This document shows positions 1-11,705 of a stretch of DNA of 64,000 nt, piece after piece. How positions within the stretch are numbered: position 1 is the stretch's first letter; the number at the start of each line of letters is the position of its first letter. The notes beneath the pieces were generated by a model. That model was not told the origin of the DNA. It did no database searches and saw nothing but the letters and a program-made list of their open reading frames with translations. Position numbers and translations under genes: made by a program. Location of the stretch: assembly GCA_030762175.1 (NCBI GenBank), contig CM060843.1, positions 118,784,869 to 118,848,868 of the forward strand, written 5' to 3'. This DNA comes from Metallyticus violacea. Lineage: Eukaryota > Arthropoda > Insecta > Mantodea > Metallyticidae.

Positions 1-2265
1 CTGTCGGCGATGAATTCCGAGTGGAAAACTAGTTTGCTTTGTAACTGAGACAGTGAAATTGCAAATCGAGTAGCGAATCGGTAGACTACAGGAAAAGTGC
101 CGGTTGACAAAATTGCTGTAGAAGTCAACATGAGGCACGGATAGCCTCTAGTATAGACAAGAGTGTTGCCGATGGGTCCCAAGACAGCGTCAGGTGATTA
201 CAAGCGTACGCGACACGTGATTTGTCAGAAGCCTCTTTGACCATCAGGCTCAATAAATAGATGTTTTTCGCTCGAATGGTGAGAATAGACGATTCTTGGG
301 TTCATGAATTAGAGAGTCAAAGGTTAATGAAGTGGAAGAATCCATCGTCCCCAGCAAGAAAAATTTGACACATTAATTTCCGTAATAAAAGTCCTGTTGA
401 GGATACTTTGGGATATAATCAGCGCCCTATTGGTGCAGCTTAAAGCAAAAGAAGCATACCGTGATTAACATACTGGTGAATAAGTTGAATCTCGAAACAG
501 TGTCGGGACATCAGGGACTTCTAGAAGAATTTCTCCTCCCTGATAATGCCCACTCCTATTGCTGCACATATACTAAATGAGACGCTGAAACATATACCGT
601 ATTGTACTTACGTACGAAGCACTGTACTTCCTTGCATATTTTCAGGATCAGAAATTTGCAGATGACAATGGAGTCGGTGCAGTATTGGTTAAGGACAACA
701 GAAAAAAAAAAATTAAAAGTGGCATGAACAAGCCTGTAGACAGGTGAACCATGCGTGATGCAAATATTGTAATTATGTCGAACATCAAAGAATAAAAATC
801 CCTATAAAATGCTCTAAAATATCTTTAATTGTATTACTTTCCTTTGAATGTTGTTTTTTTTATGGTAGGTGCTAAGGTCAGTGAGCATTTAACAGAGAAA
901 AAAATAATGGTTTTATATGACATCTGGATAATTCACTGGGGATATGGTTGTATCGAACCCTTACATCCAGTGCGATCTGAAAGTTGTACTGATGAACACG
1001 AAGTACCAACTCTGATGCAGATATTTTTCATATCGACCCCCTATATTGTCACAATTATATATATCGTTTGTGTTTAACTTTCGGAAAAGCAAATGCGTCA
1101 TTTTACCCATCTCACATAGACTAAAAAAAGCTTATGTATTTTGCATAATTGCTTAGCGAATTGAATATAATGCTTGGTTCCCTAAGGTAAATATTAGTCC
1201 ATGGATAGCCTAATAATGTGCTGATGAAACCGCTGTGCAGTTGAGAACTATCTAAAGACTAGCGTGACCCTTTGGGACATTGTCAGTTTAAAATGATTGA
1301 AAACATTTAAGCAATATTTGCAGTTGCTAAAGGAAACAGTAAAAGTACCTGCGATATAAGAAAGGGACAGGCAAAATTGAAATGTTTATGCTAATAAAAG
1401 GCAATCGTTTGGAAGTGGTGTTAATGTGTTTCTCTTCCAGCATGGAAAATGCTGCGGCCGAGCGTAGCACCATAATGCAAGTTTATGAGGGAGACTAGCC
1501 ATTCTACAAAATACTCTCATTTTCACAAACCGGCCTTGTTGGCAAATGCAGCTGAAATGCTTTGCAAACAACTCTATAGCATTACATTTTAGGAGCTTCT
1601 CAACCACTTATATGGGCCTGGTATTTTCCGTCTGCTTGGAAGCGTTCGTTCTTCCATAAGCCGTTAACAGGGTACTGTGAGAAAGTAGTCAAATATAATA
1701 CAGATATTTTAGAGTCATCTGGTTAGAATTTTCAGTTTTCGTGTAATTCAATACCTAAAAATAAATTTGCGATATGCTTCGCGTATACACAGTTTACTTT
1801 TAAAATGACTTTGCATCACTACTACAATTTTCTTTTAAGAAACAAATGAACATTTTGAGGTTATCGCGTTACCAAATGGTATTATAAGTTAGACAATAAT
1901 TTTAAAGTAACTAATGAATTATACTTAAATTGCAGTAGTAATAAACACATTCCATACATGAAGGATGTAGAAAAAATAGGGATAAAATATTAATAAGAAA
2001 ACATTATTTTGGAACCAGCATACTGTCATAACATATCAATAGATATTACTACTTGCTCTGCGCTGGATGCCACTAGCATTGCTGTTTTTGTTAAAGTTAG
2101 AGAGTGCAATGTATTGAACTTCTATGGAGGTGTTTTCCACTAAGTGGTTCCTTCCGTTTAGGAAAGAACTCAAGTTGTAGTGCCCACACTCAATGTTATA
2201 CATGCTTTTCAACTTATGCAACAGTGTCGGATGATTTATTTCTACCTCGGAAGTCGTTTTATTCA
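1..2265. other. No gene recognised
   Basis: This stretch is AT-rich with short chance reading frames only. I see no family motif, no tRNA-like A/B boxes and no long repeat in it. The reading frames at 829-1077 (+) and 1386-1607 (-) have no recognisable domain and look random. Confidence 0.6.
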
Positions 2266-2279
2266 CCTTCAGCAGAGTT

Positions 2280-2564
2280 GTTGATTTGGTTTAGTTATGG
2301 ACACTCTTTAACATGTCAGGTCATCAGCGTTCCATTCAATTCAGGGCATGAAACGACCCATAAATATGGCTCAGAGCCCTCTTCTTTCACGCTTGAGGTT
2401 CTTTTACATGCCGGACATGGGACCTATGGCTTTAATTCCCTTCCGAAGGAAATCATATTTAGGATTTTTACGTCCTAAAAAATTCATCGTACCTAGTCGG
2501 AATTGAACCCACGATCTTGCATTTAGGAGGCAAGTATGATTACAGTACACCACCAGGACAGATA
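2280..2564 (-). repeat. SINE family A, full-length copy A1
   Basis: A tRNA-derived SINE lying on the minus strand. Its tRNA-like head is at the high-coordinate end, with a B-box-like GGTTCAATTCC at about 2505, and its AACCAAATCAA tail is at the low-coordinate end. It is flanked by an exact 14-base direct repeat, CCTTCAGCAGAGTT, at 2266-2279 and 2565-2578. This is a target-site duplication and fixes the element boundaries. The plus-strand reading frame at 2104-2478 runs across the insertion and is not a gene. Confidence 0.9.
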
Positions 2565-2727
2565 CCTTCAGCAGAGTTTATATTACCTCAACGTAGTATG
2601 CTTTTAAATAATATATTTATTCATTTGTAGCTTTCATCATAGTTTTGGAAATAATGAAGTACAAATTATGACCGTTATATTGAATCTGGAAGTCGATCGA
2701 TAAACAATTTGGAGAATCTATAATGCG

Positions 2728-2746
2728 TTTTTTTTTTTTTTTTTTT
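2728..2746. repeat. Poly-T run (19 T)
   Basis: An uninterrupted run of 19 T. No SINE body is attached to it on either strand, so it is either a simple homopolymer or the remnant of a retroposon tail. Confidence 0.9.
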
Positions 2747-3211
2747 GAACTGTTAGTAAAATTTTTAACAAACATTTCTCAGTTTCTTTTTGCGGACATT
2801 AGAATGATACTAAGTACGTAAAGTATAGGAAAAAGGAAAAGAAAAGCTCAGAGAATGGACAAAAGTATATACATAAACGTGAGCTACAAAGCAAGAAACC
2901 CTTGAAAACATGGTGACAATATAAGGGGAAGATATTCCTTCCCTTGCCTAAGTAAAGAGGGTAGGCAAATTCAAATGCAGAAAAATGAGCCTTGAAATTT
3001 ACCCTCGTTCGAAGTGATAACAGAATAAAATGCAAGCTGCGAAAGGCTATTATTGCAAGCATATGTGTGACTCCCGAAAATTTGAACTATCCAAAACAAC
3101 TGCAGATGAAGATTCCTAATATGTTCGCATCTTTGGTTCTTACCAGAAGTCAGAAGTTACGAACCTTGATGTCGGAACGAATCTAAGGCTATTAGAGGCT
3201 GATTCTGAGGG

Positions 3212-3484
3212 CCCGCCAGGGGTCGTTAAGGCGCGGACTCGTGAGAGGGAGGTCTGGGGTTCGAATCCCACCAGTACCGTCCTCCCTGACTGAGGTTGTT
3301 TTCCAGGTTTTCCTGACTCGTCAAATTGGCAAATGCCGGGAATGAACCCTGAACTTAGTCCTAGAACGTTTTTTTCCTTAAAAAAAATCCTTTCCCAATA
3401 TATCATTTTATCTCGTGTATCACCATTGTCCACCGCCTATGATGCCACAGAAGTAAAAACGTGCATTAAACACCATTAAAAAAA
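3212..3484 (+). repeat. SINE family B, copy B1
   Basis: The plus-strand tRNA-like head has a B box GGTTCGAATCC at about 3258. It is followed by the conserved body (CTCCCTGACTGAGG, GGCAAATGCCGGG, AATATATCATTT) and a CACCATTAAAAAAA tail. An exact 12-base target-site duplication, TGATTCTGAGGG, lies at 3200-3211 and 3485-3496. The A-box end of the head is shortened or degraded compared with copies B4 and B5. The minus-strand reading frame at 3140-3433 is the shadow of this element. Confidence 0.9.
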
Positions 3485-3496
3485 TGATTCTGAGGG

Positions 3497-5600
3497 ATCT
3501 ATGGAGCGACTCTTACTCAATTCGCGATTAAATCCGAACTCGCCACTATATGCCTAAAACAAAACAACAGTTCAAGCGGTGAAAGCATTAGGGTTATGCA
3601 TCTGTGAAAAAAGGCAAAATCCATAGTTTTTATCCAATTGGTTTGAAATATTGGGATTATTTTGAGTTATTTGGATTCTAGTATACTTACCAAACTTAAT
3701 TTTATAAATGTTTTTGCAAAGAAACCAGTTTATTCCTATTTTGTTTTAGGTTGGTATATTATAAGAAATACTTTTCTCCATTTTTATTATAAATGGGGAA
3801 AATTTTGAATCTTTATTCCACCATATAATATTGCATGTTTCATTTATCTATGAAATCCATTTTCCATCCACAAATTATATTAATCGTTATATTAATTTGA
3901 ATTAAATTATATTTATGAAAACCAAATTATTCATATTTGATAATTTTAAAGTAATGTAAAATTAATGTATTTTTACAGGATGAAACAATGTCATCTTTTA
4001 TTAAACATTTACACAATCAGTGTGAAAAATGTCCAAGAAATATTTTGCAAATTATATTACATGGAGCTTTTTAAACATTCAAAAACATGAAAAAGTTAAA
4101 GTTATAAAAAAATTAAATTAAATATTTAGTTATAGGAAACGCATTTTTCTATTCGTTAGAATGCCCCTGATCTATATGAAGGTTTTTCTGCTATCATTTA
4201 ACTCTTCTTTTAAGTTTTCTCATCTTATCTTGACTGTTTCATGTGCTATTTTAGAATTCAATGCGCTTTGATTCACTCTCGCCTATCCTTTCTAATTTGT
4301 TAATATTGAATTATTGAATATACTTTGTCAGTCCTAGCATTTAATGTGACCGACCTTCCTTATTAAACTCACTAGCAGCTGAAGTCACTGAAATTTGGAT
4401 TTTTTTTCCTTAAAACAAAATCTCCTGTAGGACATCTGTTCCAAATTACGCTTGGTAAACTTTCATTGCCATTCTGTGTGATGCCTTTAGTAGCCCCTCT
4501 AGTGAATAAGAATTAGCAAATCTTCGGTAAACAGGCATTACTGTACAAACAACACTTTTAAAAGAAACATTTTCCTGTTCCCATTATGTTTTGGGGGTTT
4601 CTCGCCTTTGGCAATGACTCGATTATAAACACCATAACAACTCACTCACAAGACATTTGAAGTGCATTCTTTCAGTGTCTACAACTTCCTGAAAAATCTA
4701 GATGTCTCTGTGCCTTCTTACTCTTAATTTCAAACCTACAATAAAACCGCGCAGTTCAAATGTGAAAAATTCACTAGGTTTTGCAGCAGAAACAGATTAA
4801 AGTCACCACCCACCCAAGGTCATTCAATCGTGACATAAGGCCATTTAAATCACACGGATGTATAACTGTCGACTTTATGAAAGTCCAGTATATAAATATT
4901 ATTTTAAAACAATAAAAAAATCGATTATTCATCATTTTGCCCCAAATTTCACTAAGGCAATCCCTTAAGGCTGTCTCGCCCCTTAGAAGGAAATGTTCAT
5001 CACATTAGCTGCAAACTGATGGAATGCACACTGGTCCCGAAGTGCCAAATCATCACCGTACAGTGTGATGCTGGTCTGCTGAGGAAGTTACTCTGAAAGC
5101 TGACAGTAACTCCTTTCTTTAGTTCTTCTCGTGATTGCTACCCATGAGTCGTGAACTATCTGCCAAACTCGCGCAATGTTACAACATCATCATCTGTCTG
5201 TAAGGCAGTGTATCTTTGAGAAAATCTTCTGCAGACTGGGATCGGCGTGCTGTAGAAGTGCTAAACAAATTGTAGACCTGAAAGCGAGCTGTATTGAGTA
5301 AAGAGACAGCACGAGTAAAAATCATTATGAAACTATTGTACTATGCTGTAGCGATTAATTACTAAATTCTTAGAAAAATAGGATAAAAGGAACATTTAAA
5401 TACACAAAAATTATGAATACATTTGTCTGGCTTAGAGGGGAGGACAGACTTCATATATTGCTATTTCGAGGCACAGAACATCAAAAGAAAGCATTTTCCA
5501 GTTTTTTTTCCTTCAAACATAGGAATGGATGATGGAATTACAAGATTTCTCACTGCCTAAAGTGGGAATAGATGCTGCGGTGGTATGGGGATTGTAGGAT
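3497..5600. other. No gene recognised
   Basis: AT-rich sequence, especially 3600-4140, with no reading frame of note, no family motif and no obvious repeat structure. Confidence 0.55.
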
Positions 5601-5769
5601 TGATTGGTTGATTAATTAGATCCACATGGCGGAGCCAATTTGTGGGCGATTGGAATTGTCTTTGGTTTGTTTGAAAATGGTGGCGGATTTTCAAGATGGT
5701 GTGATTTGCTCCCCGCTTACAGAATCTGATTCCTCTGAGATGCTGCCGCTAGCTCGAAGTCGTACTCAC

Positions 5770-6213
5770 CATATCTGGCCGCTGACACGTGTAGTGCTGA
5801 TCTCAGGCTTTCTTCGGAGCTTTTTTGGATTCAACCAAGGGAGAAAAGGACTTAGGTTGGAAGCTGTTAAATGAAATACATGGATACACTGCACTTGTAT
5901 TTATTCAGCACTTTGATCGTGGTTCCTGACTGACTAAGCCACCGGCAAGGAATGAGATGAGACGTTTTCCGCTATTATTTATCGGACACAGTTCCCTACT
6001 TCACTCGCGCCTCAAACTTGTGACCTCATTAATTGTCTATTTGTTTCATCGGGACATCACACTATAAGTTACACTGTCAGAGCGACCAACAACTAAGTTT
6101 CTATGATTGAACACTGCTCTTACAGCTCGCGTCGCACCAGATTAATTAAAACACTCTCTTTTCTCACTTCACTACAATAACTAACACTCTTTTGTGTTTT
6201 CGACGCGGGGGTT
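5770..6213 (-). other. Possible first (5' untranslated) exon below a heat-shock-type promoter
   Basis: Read on the minus strand, this begins about 30 bases downstream of a TATA box and ends at a good splice donor, ATATG|GTGAGTAC (donor GT at 5769-5768). There is no long reading frame inside, so if it is an exon it would be largely or wholly non-coding. Arthropod hsp90 genes are known to have a non-coding first exon followed by an intron, and that arrangement would fit. I found no hsp90 or hsp70 coding sequence on the minus strand between 5768 and the window start. The gene could therefore continue outside the window, or this could be an orphan or decayed promoter. The start is inferred from TATA spacing only. 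Confidence 0.3.
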
Positions 6214-6235
6214 GATATTACTCGCGTGTGATTAG

Positions 6236-6433
6236 CTCTTATATATACTTGAGACTGCTCATGTGCTAGGCTCCTCGACATATTGAAAACTGCCTCGAAT
6301 GCCCCAGAAATTGGGCTATTTTTGCGTTCTCTTAGCATCGCGCTACATGGATTCAAATTTCATAGCTTTCTAGAGCGCCCTAAACTTTGTTTCCTTATTG
6401 GGCACATAAACCCGACTTCGGAATGTTCTAGAA
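6236..6433 (-). promoter_or_regulatory. Heat-shock-type promoter: TATA box with HSE arrays
   Basis: On the minus strand, TATATATAAG at 6247-6238 is a strong TATA box. Upstream (higher coordinates) are GAA/TTC pentamer arrays of the kind bound by heat-shock factor. At 6421-6433, plus-strand GAA-TTC-GAA occur at exact 5-base steps, three perfect units. At 6368-6375 there is TTCTAGAG, one base off. At 6297-6309 two GAA units sit exactly 10 bases apart with CCC between them. The spacing and order (HSEs, TATA, candidate start near 6213) resemble arthropod hsp promoters. The motifs are seen; the function is inferred. Each short motif can arise by chance, but the clustered, phased set is less likely to. 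Confidence 0.45.
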
Positions 6434-9400
6434 ATCAAATTTAAGTTCCCATTCTCTGACTGACTTATATATCACAGCAATTTCTCCTATTTTGGAGGAC
6501 ACAGTGTCCTAGTGTCTTTCTTACTTTATTTATTTCCTCAAGCCCTTTTTTAACAGTGGATAGAATGGAAAAGGGTCCTGCTCTATGCAAAGTCCACCTT
6601 GCGAAAGGCTCCAGTCCGTCACGACTAAGATAGAGCTTTATATAATATTCTTACCTTTGTCACATATACATATTTCACCTTTAATGCACAAAACTATTTT
6701 GCACCTTGTCCACTTCATGAAATTATATACATTACAAGACACACATTAATAAACGATTGCATCGCAATACCTTATAATTGCAATAACTATTTTCATAGAA
6801 GTCTAATTTAGACCTCCCTCTACAATGCATTCTACGGAAGTATTTAAAAAAAACAGCATACAGTAATGGAATACAAGAACTAGAAATAGAAAGGAAAAAG
6901 AGCGAAATATGAAAAATAATTAACTTGGTTCATAAGATAACACAAGATAAAAAATTGACAACAAGGAGAAAATGAACTGCACTTAAACAGTGAGATATTC
7001 CCGAACTTGCAACCTGTCGTCTATTTAAAAGTATCTTGTCATTAACTCTTATTTTTTTCTTCTACTTTGACACATTGCTACACAATATTCTACTGAGTTA
7101 TTTGTGCAAAATAAATAGTTTATTTTAATATTAATAACAAACACAAATTCATTTGAAATAGCAATGAAAACCAACTAAACAACCAGGGGTAATAACTAAC
7201 CATGGTGATTTGAATATAACTGTTATGTGTAAGTAGATAATTGCTTTAGCAAGTAAAACTACAAAGAAACTAATAAAAAGCATGCAGGAATGGGTATAGC
7301 CAAGAGTTTTAAAATATTAAAATATCAAGAAATTTGGTATATGAATATATTTGCTTGTAGGATAATCGGAGAATTGCAGCACTAAGTGCTTCATAGCGCT
7401 CCAGTGAAGGCTTTACGTATGTTTGTTTAAGCGTTTGAAAAGTTCTGGGCCTGCCAAGGAAAGGGTAATTGACTTGAATATTATGTTTATTTTTGCAAAA
7501 TCACTATAAGTTTAAACCGAATCTGAAGTGGTTTTCCAGGGGGCAAAATATTCTCTTCCATAGTTGTGATTTCCTCTTGACTAATGAAAAACGCCGATCT
7601 GTGAGGAAGAGTTTGAGCTTTAAGTCGGAGGAAGCTTTACTTATATTGAAGATATGGGGCATTCCACTTGCGGATTTCCTGCCCTCCAGCTGATTTGCTA
7701 ACTCATGGAATATTTTCATGTCCACTTGAATATAGAATCAATAATGTGACAAAAACACCACAATCAATTTTTTGATTTTGAAATCGAACACAATGTGAAT
7801 ATTCTAAATAAGATGATTATGGGCACATGTATAGAATCACGACTCATCGGAGAGCCAAATTTAGCACGGTATTCCTGGGCATTGACAAACAGTAATTATC
7901 CAGACGCTTCTGTTCCTCGAAAGATTCCATTTTTCTTTCAAAGCAGTAACGCGACATGTAAATATTGCTTGTTGACATCTGCTTTTGAAAACTATATCTC
8001 CTGCAGTGGCCTACGCAAGGACTTCTATCGGGAGCCCTTCAACCTGTTAATTTTTACTTCCTGCACTTTTGCTTAAGGTAAATTTGTAATTTTTTTTTTC
8101 TTTTTTCTTTTCCCCAGATACTGAATGGAGGATTTTGTCTGTGATAGGAACCTAAAAATATGTCTTTGGCATTCCTATAGATTATTAGTGAATGTGAACC
8201 GTAGTGCTGTCCTATTGTGAACTAGTTTATACTGTACTGCTCAAAACAAAAAGCGTAGATCACCCTGTAAAAAAACCATATAGACAAATGCGTCACACCA
8301 CCGCGAACGGTAGCGAATACGCAATCACTTCACGGCCATGCGCGAGGTACAGATCAACGCCGCCACTCATGGGTTTCCTATGATCAGTTCATTGTATTTT
8401 CAAGTGTCATTAAAGCGTATACATTAAAATGAAAATTATAAATAAAAATTTAGTGCTGAGGGTAAGTGAAACATTTTGTATATAGTATATTTAAAATATA
8501 ACATTCTGGAAGACATTTTTGAATCATTAGCAGAAGGAATTTAACACGCTTATCTTATGGCCTTACAATAGGATAGATATCTGAGTATTATGACCTTCCA
8601 ATTTTCATAAATTAAAATCTCTTTGCTCATATGCCTGCATGAAAGCCGCATTCTCAAACGGAACAAATGAAATCCATTATAATGGTTTTGTCGTTATCTG
8701 GGAAAGGACTTGCTCTGGTTTTCGTGAGAAGCATGAAAATTTAATTAGTAGCTTAACAAGATTCTTGAAGGCTTTGTATTCAGAACTTAACGTCTACTCT
8801 GTAATGTTGGTTCACGCGAACAGCTTCCGGAGAGAAGGAATAATACCCACTTTAACGGTAACCCATATTAGCGGCTGTGATCGAGTTAAATTTGATGCGA
8901 GTAATTAATGTCGTGGGATGCAGATAAAATTATCAGAAATCTCCGCGATTTGTTGAACGTAATTACTTTGCGCGGATTAATATCCTGGTTTGCTGATGTG
9001 TTTTGCGAGGGTTCTGTAAGCTGGTAGTGGATGTTAATAAAGTGTGTGTTGCAGAAATTCTCTTCACCGCGCACTTTTCATGCTAAGATGTCAATGTGTA
9101 TTACTTTCTTCAGTTTGGCAAGGTATGATGAACTTTTACTTTTTTTAAACCAAAGTTTAATTTACATGCACTCATTTTAGAGAGAGAAAAAGTTGTATGA
9201 ATTATAGTACAGTTATATGTAAGGAAACTCCTACTTTCTGATCATTATTTTTTGCAATTAGAGATTTTTGCTTTAATATTTCACTCCGAAACATTAAAAT
9301 CCAAGTTAGGATTAGAACTTGCGGACATCGGGCTGTCCTTTTAATAAAACTGGTAAATATTGAAAAGATTGTTTTAGAGGCCAAACAAAATCTTGAATAA

Positions 9401-10430
9401 GCACTAATACACTGTTTACAATTATATTTATTAGTATTATTAGAATATTAGTCGACTACTTTTAGGCTGAGTGCATTTGAAATCCCTAAATGTCGGCTAA
9501 AAATGTGAGCCAGCTTACTTTATTTCCACATAATAAAGTACCTTTTGAATTAACAAATGTTCAAGATTAAACGCTTTTTTAAGCATTCTACTTATGAAAC
9601 TGGACAGATACTATAAAAATAACAAATATTTTAATAAAAATAATCGTGATTTCCGTCGTAGATAGATGTTTCATAATTCTTTTTTTCCTTCCCCTTCATA
9701 CATTTTATTATTGTGTTGCTTATTTTAAAACAATTCAATTTTATATTCAATATTTATTATTTTTATTGCTTTAATGACATATAATGAAGTGAAATGGTGA
9801 ACAAATTGAAATTATATTACGAAGAAAGTTCGTTAAATAATTAACAGGACTTTTGTAATATTTTTAACCAAAGTATTTATTGGAATTGGTTGGTCCGTTT
9901 CCGATATAGTAACCCTGCTAAGTAGCACAATTGGTTCATACTAATTACTTCAAGAAAAACAAATTTTATACCATTTCCATTACCTTCTTATTATTTGCTA
10001 ACTTATGGAATGTTATGTCAGAGGAGTGACACCAGATCTGAACTGTGTGGTGCAAGTTTCAGCACCTCATATTTTGCATCATTTATTGTATCCACTGCTA
10101 GCAGTGCTTTTAAAGAAGTTCCCGAGTATCGACAACTTGTTTACGAGCACCAGCACTAGTCACAACGTGAAAGTGCATAATCTTTATATTGGAAATGATC
10201 GTCAGTTTAACTTACCCAGCGGAAGCCTGTCTTGGCTGGAGACAAAGGGTGCTTCCAGTGCATTAACTGTTTTTACGCTGCTTTATAATGATGCACCCAG
10301 TCATCGTCGTCTTCGCAACCACAATGGCAAAGTGCTTCTGGCGCATACTTATGGCCACGGACAGCATCCTTGGAATCCAGCGGTACATCCGAGGTCATCA
10401 TGGTAATAGTGTTGGCTGATTTTCTTTCGC
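6434..10430. other. No gene recognised
   Basis: No supported gene or repeat family here. A short sequence near 8233, ACTGCTCAAAACAAAAAGCG, resembles a Tc1/mariner terminus but has no partner. Reading frames such as 7795-8076 (+), 8639-8908 (+) and 10005-10406 (+) show no recognisable domain. Confidence 0.5.
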
Positions 10431-10432
10431 AG

Positions 10433-10520
10433 GGCCATTCCACGCTTAATGACGGGTCGGTCGGTTCAAGCTGGTACCGCGGTGAACGGAAGTCGGAAAT
10501 TCCGCAACTATGTTTGTCGC
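10433..10520 (+). other. Possible 88-base internal exon
   Basis: The sequence is preceded by a good acceptor with a pyrimidine tract (TTTTCTTTCGCAG, AG at 10431-10432) and followed by a consensus donor, GTAAGT, at 10521. Two of the three plus frames are open through it. It sits in a locally GC-richer island (about 10.2-10.6 kb). I recognise no protein family in either frame, and no matching flanking exons are evident. Random sequence of this length will contain some such acceptor-donor pairs, so this is a weak candidate. Confidence 0.2.
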
Positions 10521-11541
10521 GTAAGTTATTACTAACACTTAAAATGTCTGTTCTCACCATTATCAAGCAGGAATATGCTGTAACTGCTCCCCGCATTTCC
10601 CTTAGGTTTCTGTCATCGGCTTATGAAATTATTCATCACCCTCTGCAGTTCCCTGTTAGAAATGAGAAATGGGAGAAATTTCTTCACAAAAGCTATTTTT
10701 AGTTCATATAATGTCTGTGGATGAGTCTTGTCCACTTTTTCCTTTAATTCTCTCCAGAAATTAAAATAGCAGGGCGTTAAATTGGTAACTGAGGGGGCCA
10801 TATATTGTTATTAATGATGCTACAGTCGAATATTTCATTACTTTCATGCAAGAAGACGTGGGTAATATGAGACGTTACAGAATCCTTTTGGAAAGTCGCC
10901 AACCTGTGTTCCTTCACAGTTAATTCACGATAAAAGGGGTTGCAAAATATTATAAGATTATTTCCTTGATATATAATTTGTATAAGAATTCAACTCAAGG
11001 TGCAGTAATACATAAGTTGAATAATGGATTAAAATAAACTGCTATCTTTTGATCATGCAGGTGTTCCTCGTGAAGCAGGTTAAGTTTTTCTGAGCTCCGG
11101 TATCGGTTGTCTGTTAATTCTTAGCTGAAATCAAGATCCGTTCGCAAAGAAAATTAGATTAGGTTAAAATTCTCTTCTTATGCACACTGTTTAAAATCTA
11201 TTCACAAAATCTGCTCCTGGTTACCCGGTTTAAGTTCTTGCACTACAGTAATTTTATAGGGTTTTAACTTCGGTAGCTTTGTTCGAACAGAGGATTGTGA
11301 CATTCCGTAAACTCAGAATTAAGTCGAAGTGGTTTTTAGGGGAATGTACAGAGGCATGTCCAATTTATATCTAACGCTCTTCTGTGAACGTGACTGTGCA
11401 CACTTTTTATTAAGAATATTTTCTGTTTCACGAAATTTATTTACCATTTTGTGAGTAGAACTTCAACTTGGAAGTCGAATGTCAAGAGATCTCTCTAGAA
11501 ACAATCCCATACATCACCAAACGATTCTGTATGCATGTACG

Positions 11542-11546
<5 letters not shown>

Positions 11547-11573
<27 letters not shown>
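11547..11573. repeat. Poly-A run (27 A)
   Basis: An uninterrupted run of 27 A, 14 bases before a tandem repeat array. No SINE or LINE body precedes it. Confidence 0.9.
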
Positions 11574-11577
<4 letters not shown>

Positions 11578-11587
11578 AAATGGGCCG

Positions 11588-11705
11588 TATAATACAGTGC
11601 ATTAGTCCATACAATGAATTCTTAATATAATACAGTGCATTAGTCCATACAATGAATTCTTAATATAATACAGTGCATTAGTCCATACAATGAATTCTTA
11701 ATATA
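11588..11705. repeat. 38-base tandem repeat, three copies
   Basis: Three identical consecutive copies of a 38-base unit that starts TATAATACAG and ends ATTCTTAA, at 11588, 11626 and 11664, followed by a 4-base partial copy. The absence of mismatches points to recent slippage or unequal exchange. Confidence 0.95.

Noticed and set aside
2104..2478. 124-codon plus-strand reading frame
   Set aside because: Its second half is the antisense of SINE copy A1; similar phrases recur in the frames over copies A4, A7 and A9.
8233..8275. Tc1/mariner-like terminus (ACTGCTCAAAACAAAAAGCG)
   Set aside because: No inverted partner or transposase relic was found nearby.
10005..10406. 133-codon plus-strand frame, the longest in the window
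   Set aside because: No recognisable domain, no clear start context, and an overlapping minus-strand frame of similar quality; treated as chance apart from the splice-flanked segment downstream.
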